Positions 1-10,496 of a stretch of 64,000 nucleotides of DNA are shown piece by piece. Under the pieces are notes generated by a model. It did not search any database, had not been told where the DNA came from, and saw only the letters and a list, made by a program, of their open reading frames with translations. This stretch comes from Eutreptiella sp. 'Long Island Sound 2002' (taxonomy: Eukaryota > Euglenozoa > Euglenophyceae > Eutreptiales > Eutreptiaceae), in assembly GCA_964036045.1 (NCBI GenBank), contig OZ038395.1, forward strand, positions 10,062,288 through 10,126,287, read 5' to 3'. Positions within the stretch are counted from its first letter, which is position 1; each line of letters begins with the position of its first letter. The position numbers and the translations under genes were made by a program.

Positions 1-45
1 AGCCTAGGGCCATTCCAGCCAAATCTGGGTATGTCACCGGGGGTA

Positions 46-82
46 CCCCAGTTTGACCCAGAATTTCAAACCCATCTTTCCC
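46..82 (-). other. Possible G-quadruplex-forming block (representative copy)
   Basis: Monomer positions 16-52 carry C4, C3, C3 and C3 runs separated by 7, 11 and 6 bases, so the minus strand has four G3-4 runs. This fits an extended G-quadruplex pattern with one long loop, not the strict 1-7-base-loop pattern. It recurs in nearly every monomer, giving over 300 potential sites on the same strand. Structure formation is inferred only. Confidence 0.35.
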
Positions 83-118
83 TACGTTTTTCAGCATGCC
101 GATTCCACCCAAATCGAT

Positions 119-135
119 TCCCGGTCAAAACGGAA
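119..135 (-). other. Degenerate CENP-B-box-like motif (representative copy)
   Basis: Monomer positions 89-105, read on the minus strand, resemble the 17-bp mammalian CENP-B box (YTTCGTTGGAARCGGGA). The consensus monomer matches 12 of 17 positions and 7 of the 9 core positions (core NTTCGNNNNANNCGGGN). The CGGG end is intact. The mismatches in the core are the central A and one base of TTCG. Some variant monomers restore TTCG and reach 8 of 9. With an imperfect core, binding by CENP-B is not predicted with any confidence, and a chance match is possible. Confidence 0.3.
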
Positions 136-143
136 ACTTTTTT

Positions 144-166
144 GCGCGCCGCGCCGCGCGCGCGCC
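144..166 (+). repeat. CpG-dense G/C box of the monomer (representative copy)
   Basis: Monomer positions 114-136 are 23 consecutive G or C bases with 9 CpG dinucleotides, ending in an 11-base alternating CG run. The box recurs in every monomer and sits directly after a T6 tract, which makes a sharp AT/GC transition each 192 bp. Alternating CG of this length is a known Z-DNA-prone sequence, but no structure is shown here. It is one of the most variable parts of the monomer: CpG-type substitutions (GCGCGTGCG, GCACGCG, GCCACGCC, TTGTGCG) and the 5-bp and 2-bp expansions all lie in it. Confidence 0.9.
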
Positions 167-3100
167 TGGGCAAAATCAGTTCTGGCCAGCCCAGCCCAGG
201 GCCATTCCAGCCAAATCTGGGTATGTCACCGGGGGTACCCCAGTTTGACCCAGAATTTCAAACCCATCTTTCCCTACGTTTTTCAGCATGCCGATTCCAC
301 CCAAATCGATTCCCGGTCAAAACGGAAACTTTTTTGCGCGCCGCGCCGCGCGCGCGCCTGGGCAAAATCAGTTCTGGCCAGCCCAGCCCAGGGCCATTCC
401 AGCCAAATCTGGGTATGTCACCGGGGGTACCCCAGTTTGACCCAGAATTTCAAACCCATCTTTCCCTACGTTTTTCAGCATGCCGATTCCACCCAAATTG
501 ATTCCCGGTCAAAACGGAAACTTTTTTGCGCGCCGCGCCGCGCGCGCGCCTGGGCAAAATCAGTTCTGGCCAGCCCAGCCTAGGGCCATTCCAGCCAAAT
601 CTGGGTATGTCACCGGGGGTACCCCAGTTTGACCCAGAATTTCAAACCCATCTTTCCCTACGTTTTTCAGCATGCCGATTCCACCCAAATCAATTCCCGG
701 TCAAAACGGAAACTTTTTTGCGCGCCGCGCCGCGCGCGCGCCTGGGCAAAATGACTTCTGGCCAGCCCAGCCCAGGGCCATTCCAGCCAAATCTGGGTAT
801 GTCACCGGGGGTACCCCAGTTTGACCCAGAATTTCAAACCCATCTTTCCCTACGTTTTTCAGCATGCCGATTCCACCCAAATCGATTCCCGGTCAAAACG
901 GAAACTTTTTTGCGCGCCGCGCCGCGCGCGCGCCTGGGCAAAATCAGTTCTGGCCAGCCCAGCCCAGGGCCATTCCAGCCAAATCTGGGTATGTCACCGG
1001 GGGTACCCCAGTTTGACCCAGAATTTCAAACCCATCTTTCCCTACGTTTTTCAGCATGCCGATTCCACCCAAATCGATTCCCGGTCAAAACAAAAACTTT
1101 TTTGCGCGCCGCGCCGCGCGTGCGCCTGGGGAAAATCAGTTCTGGCCAGCCCAGCCCAGGGCCATTCCAGCCAAATCTGGGTATGTCACCGGGGGTACCC
1201 CAGTTTGACCCAGAATTTCAAACCCATCTTTCCCTACGTTTTTCAGCATGCCGATTCCACCCAAATCGATTCCCGGTCAAAACGGAAACTTTTTTGCGCG
1301 CCGCGCCGCGCGCGCGCCTGGGCAAAATCAGTTCTGGCCAGCCCAGCCTAGGGCCATTCCAGCCAAATCTGGGTATGTCACCGGGGGTACACCAGTTTGA
1401 CCCAGAATTTCAAACCCATCTTTCCCTACGTTTTTCAGCATGCCGATTCCACCCAAATCGATTCCCGGTCAAAACGGAAACTTTTTTGCGCGCCGCGCCG
1501 CGCGCGCGCCTGGGCAAAATCAGTTCTGGCCAGCCCAGCCTAGGGCCATTCCAGCCAAATCTGGGTATGTCACCGGGGGTACCCCAGTTTGACCCAGAAT
1601 TTCAAACCCGTTTTCCCCTACGTTTTTCAGCATGCCGATTCCACCCAAATCGATTCCCCGTCAAAACGGAAACTTTTTTGCGCGCCGCGCCGCGCGCGCG
1701 CCTGGGCAAAATCAGTTCTGGCCAGCCCAGCCTAGGGCCATTCCAGCCAAATCTGGGTATGTCACCGGGGGTACCCCAGTTTGACCCAGAATTTCAAACC
1801 CATCTTTCCCTACGTTTTTCAGCATGCCGATTCCACCCAAATCGATTCCCGGTCAAAACGGAAACTTTTTTGCGCGCCGCGCCGCGCGCGCGCCTGGGCA
1901 AAATCAGTTCTGGCCAGCCCAGCCCAGGGCCATTCCAGCCAAATCTGGGTATGTCACCGGGGGTACCCCAGTTTGACCCAGAATTTCAAACTCATTTTTC
2001 CCTACGTTTTTCAGCATGCCGATTCCACCCAAATCGATTCCCGGTCAAAACAGGAACTTTTTTGCGCGCCGCGCCGCGCGCGCGCCTGGGCAAAATCAGT
2101 TCTGGCAAGCCCAGCCCAGGGCCATTCCAGCCAAATCTGGGTATGTCACCGGGGGTACCCCAGTTTGACCCAGAATTTCAAACCCATCTTTCCCTACGTT
2201 TTTCAGCATGCCGATTCCACCCAAATCGATTCCCGGTCAAAACGGAAACTTTTTTGCGCGCCGCGCCGCGCGCGCGCCTGGGCAAAATCAGTTCTGGCCA
2301 GCCCAGCCTAGGGCCATTCCAGCCAAATCTGGGTATGTCACCGGGGGTACCCCAGTTTGACCCAGAATTTCCAACCCATCTTTCCCTACGTTTTTCAGCA
2401 TGCCGATTCCACCCAAATCGATTCCCGGTCAAAACGGAAACTTTTTTGCGCGCCGCGCCGCGCGCGCGCCTGGGCAAAATCAGTTCTGGCCAGCCCAGCC
2501 TAGGGCCATTCCAGCCAAATCTGGGTATGTCACCGGGGGTACCCCAGTTTGACCCAGAATTTCAAACCCATCTTTCCCTACGTTTTTCAGCATGCCGATT
2601 CCAACCAAATCGATTCCCGGTCAAAATGGAAACTTTTTTGCGCGCCGCGCCGCGCACGCGCCTGGGCAAAATCAGTTCTGGCCAGCCCAGCCCAGGGCCA
2701 TTCCAGCCAAATCTGGGTATGTCACCGGGGGTACCCCAGTTTGACCCAGAATTTCAAACCCATCTTTCCCTACGTTTTTCAGCATGCCGATTCCACCCAA
2801 ATGGATTCCCGGTCAAAACGGAAACTTTTTTGCGCGCCGCGCCGCGCGCGCGCCTGGGCAAAATCAGTTCTGGCCAGCCCAGCCCAGGGCCATTCCAGCC
2901 AAATCTGGGTATGTCACCGGGGGTACCCCAGTTTGACCCAGAATTTCAAACCCATCTTTCCCTACGTTTTTCAGCATGCCGATTCCACCCAAACCGATTC
3001 CTGGTCAAAACGGAAACTTTTTTGCGCGCCGCGCCGCGCGCGCGCCTGGGCAAAATCAGTTCTGGCCAGCCCAGCCTAGGGCCATTCCAGCCAAATCTGG

Positions 3101-3381
3101 GTATGTCACCGGGGGTACCCCAGTTTGACCCAGAATTTCAAACCCATCTTTCCCTACGTTTTTCAGCATACCGATTCCACCCAAATCGATTCCCGGTCAA
3201 AACGGAAACTTTTTTGCGCGCCGCGCCGCGCGCGCGCCTGGGCAAAATCAGTTCTGGCCAGCCCAGCCTAGGGCCATTCCAGCCAAATCTGGGTATGTCA
3301 CCGGGGGTACCCCAGTTTGACCCAGAATTTCAAACCCATTTTTCCCTACGTTTTTCAGCATGCCGATTCCACCCAAAATGA

Positions 3382-4341
3382 TTCCCGGTCAAAACGGAAA
3401 CTTTTTTGCGCGCCGCGCCGCGCGCGCGCCTGGGCAAAATCAGTTCTGGCCAGCCCAGCCTAGGGCCATTCCAGCCAAATCTCGGTATGTCACCGGGGGT
3501 ACCCCAGTTTGACCCAGAATTTCAAACCAATTTTTCCCTGTGTTCTTCAGCATGCCGATTCCACCCAAATCGATTCCCGGTCAAAACGGAAACTTTTTTG
3601 CGCGCCGCGCCGCGCGCGCGCCTGGGCAAAATCAGTTCTGGCCAGCCCAGCCTAGGGCCATTCCAGCCAAATCTGGGTATGTCACCGGGGGTACCCCAGT
3701 TTGACCCAGAATTTCAAACCCATCTTTCCCTACGTTTTTCAGCATGCCGATTCCACCCAAATCGATTCCCGGTCAAAACGGAAACTTTTTTGCGCGCCGC
3801 GCCGCGCGCGCCCCTGGGCAAAATCAGTTCTGGCCAGCCCAGCCTAGGGCCATTCCAGCCAAATCTGGGTATGTCACCGGGGGTACCCCAGTTTGACCCA
3901 GAATTTCAAACCCATCTTTCCCTACGTTTTTCAGCATGCCGATTCCACCCAAATCGATTCCCGGTCAAAACGGAAACTTTTTTGCGCGCCGCGCCGCGCG
4001 CGCGCCTGGGCAAAATCACTTCTGGCCAGCCCAGCCCAGGGCCATTCCAGCCAAATCTGGGTATGTCACCGGGGGTACCCCAGTTTGACCCAGAATTTCA
4101 AACCCATCTTTCCCTACGTTTTTCAGCATGCCGATTCCACCCAAATCGATTCCCGGTCAAAAGGGAAACTTTTTTACGCGCCGCGCCGCGCACGCGCCTG
4201 GGCAAAATCAGTTCTGGCCAGCCCAGCCTAGGGCCATTCCAGCCAAATCTGGGTATGTCACCGGGGGTACCCCAGTTTGACCCAGAATTTCAAACCCATT
4301 TTTCCCTACGTTTTTCAGCATGCCGATTCCACCCAAAATGA
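3382..4341 (+). repeat. HOR copy, 5-monomer form (960 bp)
   Basis: The unit is delimited by a marker: AAAATGATTCCC at its edge, followed by CTCGGTATG and TTTTTCCCTGTGTTC in the first monomer. The same marker recurs at 960, 2,112 and 1,728 bp spacings. This copy contains the CACTTCTGG monomer and the AAGGGAAAC/TTTACGCG monomer, then returns to the marker. Compared with the next copy it lacks six monomers, all from the 3' part. Confidence 0.85.
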
Positions 4342-6453
4342 TTCCCGGTCAAAACGGAAACTTTTTTGCGCGCCGCGCCGCGCGCGCGCCTGGGCAAAAT
4401 CAGTTCTGGCCAGCCCAGCCTAGGGCCATTCCAGCCAAATCTCGGTATGTCACCGGGGGTACCCCAGTTTGACCCAGAATTTCAAACCAATTTTTCCCTG
4501 TGTTCTTCAGCATGCCGATTCCACCCAAATCGATTCCCGGTCAAAACGGAAACTTTTTTGCGCGCCGCGCCGCGCGCGCGCCTGGGCAAAATCAGTTCTG
4601 GCCAGCCCAGCCTAGGGCCATTCCAGCCAAATCTGGGTATGTCACCGGGGGTACCCCAGTTTGACCCAGAATTTCAAACCCATCTTTCCCTACGTTTTTC
4701 AGCATGCCGATTCCACCCAAATCGATTCCCGGTCAAAACGGAAACTTTTTTGCGCGCCGCGCCGCGCGCGCGCCTGGGCAAAATCAGTTCTGGCCAGCCC
4801 AGCCTAGGGCCATTCCAGCCAAATCTGGGTATGTCACCGGGGGTACCCCAGTTTGACCCAGAATTTCAAACCCATCTTTCCCTACGTTTTTCAGCATGCC
4901 GATTCCACCCAAATCGATTCCCGGTCAAAACGGAAACTTTTTTGCGCGCCGCGCCGCGCGCGCGCCTGGGCAAAATCACTTCTGGCCAGCCCAGCCCAGG
5001 GCCATTCCAGCCAAATCTGGGTATGTCACCGGGGGTACCCCAGTTTGACCCAGAATTTCAAACCCATCTTTCCCTACGTTTTTCAGCATGCCGATTCCAC
5101 CCAAATCGATTCCCGGTCAAAAGGGAAACTTTTTTACGCGCCGCGCCGCGCACGCGCCTGGGCAAAATCAGTTCTGGCCAGCCCAGCCTAGGGCCATTCC
5201 AGCCAAATCTGGGTATATCACCGGGGGTACCCCAGTTTGACCCAGAATTTCAAACCCATCTTTCCCTACGTTTTTCAGCATGCCGATTCCACCCAAATCG
5301 ATTCCCGGTCAAAACGGAAACTTTTTTGCGCGCCGCGCCGCGCGCGCGCCTGGGCAAAATCAGTTCTGGCCTGCCCAGCCCAGGGCCATTCCAGCCAAAT
5401 CTGGGTATGTCACCGGGGGTACCCCAGTTTGACCCAGAATTTCAAACCCATCTTTCCCTACGTTTTTCAGCATGCCGATTCCACCCAAATCGATTCCCGG
5501 TCAAAACGGAAACTTTTTTGCGCGCCGCGCCGCGCGCGCGCCTGGGCAAAATCAGTTCTGGCCAGCCCAGCCTAGGGCCATTCCAGCCAAATCTGGGTAT
5601 GTCACCGGGGGTACCCCAGTTTGACCCAGAATTTCAAACCCATCTTTCCCTACGTTTTTCAGCATGCCGATTCCAACCAAATCGATTCCCGGTCAAAACG
5701 GAAACTTTTTTGCGCGCCGCGCCGCGCACGCGCCTGGGCAAAATCAGTTCTGGCCAGCCCAGCCCAGGGCCATTCCAGCCAAATCTGGGTATGTCACCGG
5801 GGGTACCCCAGTTTGACCCAGAATTTCAAACCCATCTTTCCCTACGTTTTTCAGCATGCCGATTCCACCCAAATCGATTCCCGGTCAAAACGGAAACTTT
5901 TTTGCGCGCCGCGCCGCGCGCGCGCCTGGGCAAAATCAGTTCTGGCCAGCCCAGCCCAGGGCCATTCCAGCCAAATCTGGGTATGTCACCGGGGGTACCC
6001 CAGTTTGACCCAGAATTTCAAACCCATCTTTCCCTACGTTTTTCAGCATGCCGATTCCACCCAAACCGATTCCTGGTCAAAACGGAAACTTTTTTGCGCG
6101 CCGCGCCGCGCGCGCGCCTGGGCAAAATCAGTTCTGGCCAGCCCAGCCTAGGGCCATTCCAGCCAAATCTGGGTATGTCACCGGGGGTACCCCAGTTTGA
6201 CCCAGAATTTCAAACCCATCTTTCCCTACGTTTTTCAGCATGCCGATTCCACCCAAATCGATTCCCGGTCAAAACGGAAACTTTTTTGCGCGCCGCGCCG
6301 CGCGCGCGCCTGGGCAAAATCAGTTCTGGCCAGCCCAGCCTAGGGCCATTCCAGCCAAATCTGGGTATGTCACCGGGGGTACCCCAGTTTGACCCAGAAT
6401 TTCAAACCCATTTTTCCCTACGTTTTTCAGCATGCCGATTCCACCCAAAATGA
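4342..6453 (+). repeat. HOR copy, 11-monomer form (2,112 bp)
   Basis: This is the longest version of the block. Markers in order: CTCGGTATG; two standard monomers; CACTTCTGG (near 4977); AAGGGAAAC with TTTACGCG (near 5130); GGGTATATCACC (near 5213); GGCCTGCCCAG (near 5368); CCAACCAAAT (near 5674); AAACCGATTCCTGG (near 6063); and AAAATGATT at the end. The boundary chosen is a convention at the shared marker. Confidence 0.85.
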
Positions 6454-8181
6454 TTCCCGGTCAAAACGGAAACTTTTTTGCGCGCCGCGCCGCGCGCGCG
6501 CCTGGGCAAAATCAGTTCTGGCCAGCCCAGCCTAGGGCCATTCCAGCCAAATCTCGGTATGTCACCGGGGGTACCCCAGTTTGACCCAGAATTTCAAACC
6601 AATTTTTCCCTGTGTTCTTCAGCATGCCGATTCCACCCAAATCGATTCCCGGTCAAAACGGAAACTTTTTTGCGCGCCGCGCCGCGCGCGCGCCTGGGCA
6701 AAATCAGTTCTGGCCAGCCCAGCCTAGGGCCATTCCAGCCAAATCTGGGTATGTCACCGGGGGTACCCCAGTTTGACCCAGAATTTCAAACCCATCTTTC
6801 CCTACGTTTTTCAGCATGCCGATTCCACCCAAATCGATTCCCGGTCAAAAGGGAAACTTTTTTACGCGCCGCGCCGCGCACGCGCCTGGGCAAAATCAGT
6901 TCTGGCCAGCCCAGCCTAGGGCCATTCCAGCCAAATCTGGGTATATCACCGGGGGTACCCCAGTTTGACCCAGAATTTCAAACCCATCTTTCCCTACGTT
7001 TTTCAGCATGCCGATTCCACCCAAATCGATTCCCGGTCAAAACGGGAACTTTTTTGCGCGCCGCGCCGCGCGCGCGCCTGGGCAAAATCAGTTCTGGCCT
7101 GCCCAGCCCAGGGCCATTCCAGCCAAATCTGGGTATGTCACCGGGGGTACCCCAGTTTGACCCAGAATTTCAAACCCATCTTTCCCTACGTTTTTCAGCA
7201 TGCCGATTCCACCCAAATCGATTCCCGGTCAAAACGGAAACTTTTTTGCGCGCCGCGCCGCGCGCGCGCCTGGGCAAAATCAGTTCTGGCCAGCCCAGCC
7301 TAGGGCCATTCCAGCCAAATCTGGGTATGTCACCGGGGGTACCCCAGTTTGACCCAGAATTTCAAACCCATCTTTCCCTACGTTTTTCAGCATGCCGATT
7401 CCAACCAAATCGATTCCCGGTCAAAACGGAAACTTTTTTGCGCGCCGCGCCGCGCACGCGCCTGGGCAAAATCAGTTCTGGCCAGCCCAGCCCAGGGCCA
7501 TTCCAGCCAAATCTGGGTATGTCACCGGGGGTACCCCAGTTTGACCCAGAATTTCAAACCCATCTTTCCCTACGTTTTTCAGCATGCCGATTCCACCCAA
7601 ATCGATTCCCGGTCAAAACGGAAACTTTTTTGCGCGCCGCGCCGCGCGCGCGCCTGGGCAAAATCAGTTCTGGCCAGCCCAGCCCAGGGCCATTCCAGCC
7701 AAATCTGGGTATGTCACCGGGGGTACCCCAGTTTGACCCAGAATTTCAAACCCATCTTTCCCTACGTTTTTCAGCATGCCGATTCCACCCAAAACGATTC
7801 CTGGTCAAAACGGAAACTTTTTTGCGCGCCGCGCCGCGCGCGCGCCTGGGCAAAATCAGTTCTGGCCAGCCCAGCCTAGGGCCATTCCAGCCAAATCTGG
7901 GTATGTCACCGGGGGTACCCCAGTTTGACCCAGAATTTCAAACCCATCTTTCCCTACGTTTTTCAGCATGCCGATTCCACCCAAAACGATTCCCGGTCAA
8001 AACGGAAACTTTTTTGCGCGCCGCGCCGCGCGCGCGCCTGGGCAAAATCAGTTCTGGCCAGCCCAGCCTAGGGCCATTCCAGCCAAATCTGGGTATGTCA
8101 CCGGGGGTACCCCAGTTTGACCCAGAAGTTCAAACCCATTTTTCCCTACGTTTTTCAGCATGCCGATTCCACCCAAAATGA
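6454..8181 (+). repeat. HOR copy, 9-monomer form (1,728 bp)
   Basis: It has the same order of markers as the preceding 11-mer but lacks two monomers near the 5' end: the CACTTCTGG unit and a neighbour are missing, and the AAGGGAAAC unit follows directly. Private changes include AACGGGAAC near 7043, CCAAAACGATT near 7793 and CAGAAGTTC near 8125. Loss of whole monomers with no partial unit is what unequal exchange in register produces. Confidence 0.85.
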
Positions 8182-8768
8182 TTCCCGGTCAAAACGGAAA
8201 CTTTTTTGCGCGCCGCGCCGCGCGCGCGCCTGGGCAAAATCAGTTCTGGCCAGCCCAGCCTAGGGCCATTCCGGCCAAATCTCGGTATGTCACCGGGGGT
8301 ACCCCAGTTTGACCCAGAATTTCAAACCAATTTTTCCCTGTGTTCTTCAGCATGCCGATTCCACCCAAATCGATTCCCGGTCAAAACGGAAACTTTTTTG
8401 CGCGCCGCGCCGCGCGCGCGCCTGGGCAAAATCAGTTCTGGCCAGCCCAGCCTAGGGCCATTCCAGCCAAATCTGGGTATGTCACCGGGGGTACCCCAGT
8501 TTGACCCAGAATTTCAAACCCATCTTTCCCTACGTTTTCCAGCATGCCGATTCCACCCAAATCGATTCCCGGTCAAAACGGAAACTTTTTTGCGCGCCGC
8601 GCCGCGCGCGCGCCTGGGCAAAATCAGTTCTGGCCAGCCCAGCCTAGGGCCATTCCAGCCAAATCTGGGTATGTCACCGGGGGTACCCCAGTTTGACCCA
8701 GAATTTCAAACCCATCTTTCCCTACGTTTTTCAGCATGCCGATTCCACCCAAATCGATTCCCGGTCAA
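8182..8768 (+). repeat. Transition of three monomers after the marker
   Basis: It begins with a fourth copy of the CTCGGTATG/TGTGTTC marker monomer, here with a private CATTCCGGCC near 8270, then two near-standard monomers. One of these has TTTTCCAGCATG near 8535. It links the preceding HOR family to the 9-mers that follow. No other feature is seen. Confidence 0.75.
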
Positions 8769-10496
8769 AAGGGAAACTTTTTTACGCGCCGCGCCGCGCA
8801 CGCGCCTGGGCAAAATCAGTTCTGGCCAGCCCAGCCTAGGGCCATTCCAGCCAAATCTGGGTATGTCACCGGGGGTACCCCAGTTTGACCCAGAATTTCA
8901 AACCCATCTTTCCCTACGTTTTTCAGCATGCCGATTCCACCCAAATCGATTCCCGGTCAAAACGGAAACTTTTTTGCGCGCCGCGCCGCGCGCGCGCCTG
9001 GGCAAAATCAGTTCTGGCCAGCCCAGCCCAGGGCCATTCCAGCCAAATCCGGGTATGTCACCGGGGGTACCCCAGTTTGACCCAGAATTTCAAACCCATC
9101 TTTCCCTACGTTTTTCAGCATGCCGATTCCACCCAAATCGATTCCCGGTCAAAACGGAAACTTTTTTGCGCGCCGCGCCGCGCGCGCGCCTGGGCAAAAT
9201 CAGTTCTGGCCAGCCCAGCCTAGGGCCATTCCAGCCAAATCTGGGTATGTCACCGGGGGTACCCCAGTTTGACCCAGAATTTCAAACCCATCTTTCCCTA
9301 CGTTTTTCAGCATGCCGATTCCACCCAAATCGATTCCCGGTCAAAACGGAAACTTTTTTGCGCGCCGCGCCGCGCGCGCGCCTGGGCAAAATCAGTTCTG
9401 GCCAGCCCAGCCTAGGGCCATTCCAGCCAAATCTGGGTATGTCACCGGGGGTACCCCAGTTTGACCCAGAATTTCAAACCCATCTTTCCCTACGTTTTTC
9501 AGCATGCCGATTCCACCCAAATCGATTCCCGGTCAAAACGGAAACTTTTTTACGCGCCGCGCCGCGCGCGCGCCTGGGCAAAATCAGTTCTGGCCAGCCC
9601 AGCCTAGGGCCATTCCAGCCAAATCTGGGTATGTCACCGGGGGTACCCCAGTTTGACCCAGAATTTCAAACCCATCTTTCCCTACGTTTTTCAGCATGCC
9701 GATTCCACCCAAATCGATTCCCGGTCAAAACGGAAACTTTTTTGCGCGCCGCGTCGCGAGCGCGCCTGGGCAAAATCAGTTCTGGCCAGCCCAGCCCAGG
9801 GCCATTCCAGCCAAATCTGGGTATGTCACCGGGGGTACCCCAGTTTGACCCAGAATTTCAAACCCATCTTTCCCTACGTTTTTCAGCATGCCGATTCCAC
9901 CCAAATCGATTCCCGGTCAAAAAGGAAACTTTTTTGCGCGCCGCGCCGCGCGCGCGCCTGGGCAAAATCAGTTCTGGCCAGCCCAGCCCAGGGCCATTCC
10001 AGCCAAATCTGGGTATGTCACCGGGGGTACCCCAGTTTGACCCAGAATTTCAAACCCCTCTTTCCCTACGTTTTTCAGCATGCCGATTCCACCCAAATCG
10101 ATTCCCGGTCAAAACGGAAACTTTTTTGCGGGCCGCGCCGCGCGCGCGCCTGGGCAAAATCAGTTCTGCCCAGCCCAGCCTAGGGCCATTCCAGCCAAAT
10201 CTGGGTATGTCACCGGGGGTACCCCAGTTTGACCCAGAATTTCAAACCCATCTTTCCCTACGTTTTTCAGCATGCCGATTCCACCCAAATCGATTCCCGG
10301 TCAAAACGGAAACTTTTTTGCGCGCCGCGCCGCGCGCGCGCCTGGGCAAAATCACTTCTGGCCAGCCCAGCCCAGGGCCATTCCAGCCAAATCTGGGTAT
10401 GTCACCGGGGGTACCCCAGTTTGACCCAGAATTTCAAACCCATCTTTCCCTACGTTTTTCAGCATGCCGATTCCACCCAAATCGATTCCCGGTCAA
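8769..10496 (+). repeat. 9-mer HOR (1,728 bp), copy 1 of 3
   Basis: Markers in order: AAGGGAAAC (8771); CCAAATCCGGG (near 9046); TTTACGCG (near 9550); GCGTCGCGAGCGCG (near 9751); AAAAAGGAAAC (near 9919); CCCCTCTTTCC (near 10056); GCGGGCCGCG (near 10128); and CTGCCCAGCC (near 10167). Each recurs exactly 1,728 bp later. Only a CACTTCTGG variant near 10352 distinguishes this copy from the next by eye. Confidence 0.88.

Larger units (their letters stand above)
31..222 (+). repeat. First complete satellite monomer (reference unit)
   Basis: This is a convenient reference for monomer coordinates 1-192. Positions 1-20 hold the palindrome GGGGTACCCC with a KpnI site. Positions 16-52 hold four C3-4 runs separated by A/T-rich spacers. 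Positions 57-61 are T5, and 65-70 is GCATGC (SphI). Positions 84-89 hold ATCGAT (ClaI), and 97-113 hold A4, A3 and T6 tracts. Positions 114-136 are a pure G/C box, 152-159 hold the palindrome CTGGCCAG (MscI core), and 165-170 hold CCTAGG (AvrII) or its CCCAGG variant. Composition of the consensus, counted by hand, is C 65, G 43, A 41, T 43. The choice of position 1 is arbitrary. Confidence 0.97.
1..3381 (+). repeat. Left domain: mixed monomers without clear HOR
   Basis: About 17 monomers with scattered private substitutions (for example CAAAACAAAAAC near 1087, AAATGGATT near 2801). There are no length changes. Position 167 varies irregularly between T (CCTAGG) and C (CCCAGG). The last part, from about 2550, shares markers (CCAACCAAAT at 2602, AAACCGATTCCTGG near 2992) with the blocks at 5.6-6.4 kb and 7.35-8.1 kb, so it is a partial paralogue of the next domain at offsets of 3,072 and 4,800 bp (16 and 25 monomers). 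Confidence 0.8.

Noticed and set aside
41-50. The palindrome GGGGTACCCC as an operator or terminator hairpin
   Set aside because: It recurs in nearly every monomer and has no loop or U-tract arrangement. It is part of the satellite consensus, not a local regulatory site.
104-153. A/T tracts followed by a CpG box as a promoter or CpG island
   Set aside because: The arrangement is repeated hundreds of times with no gene downstream. CpG density comes from the monomer consensus.
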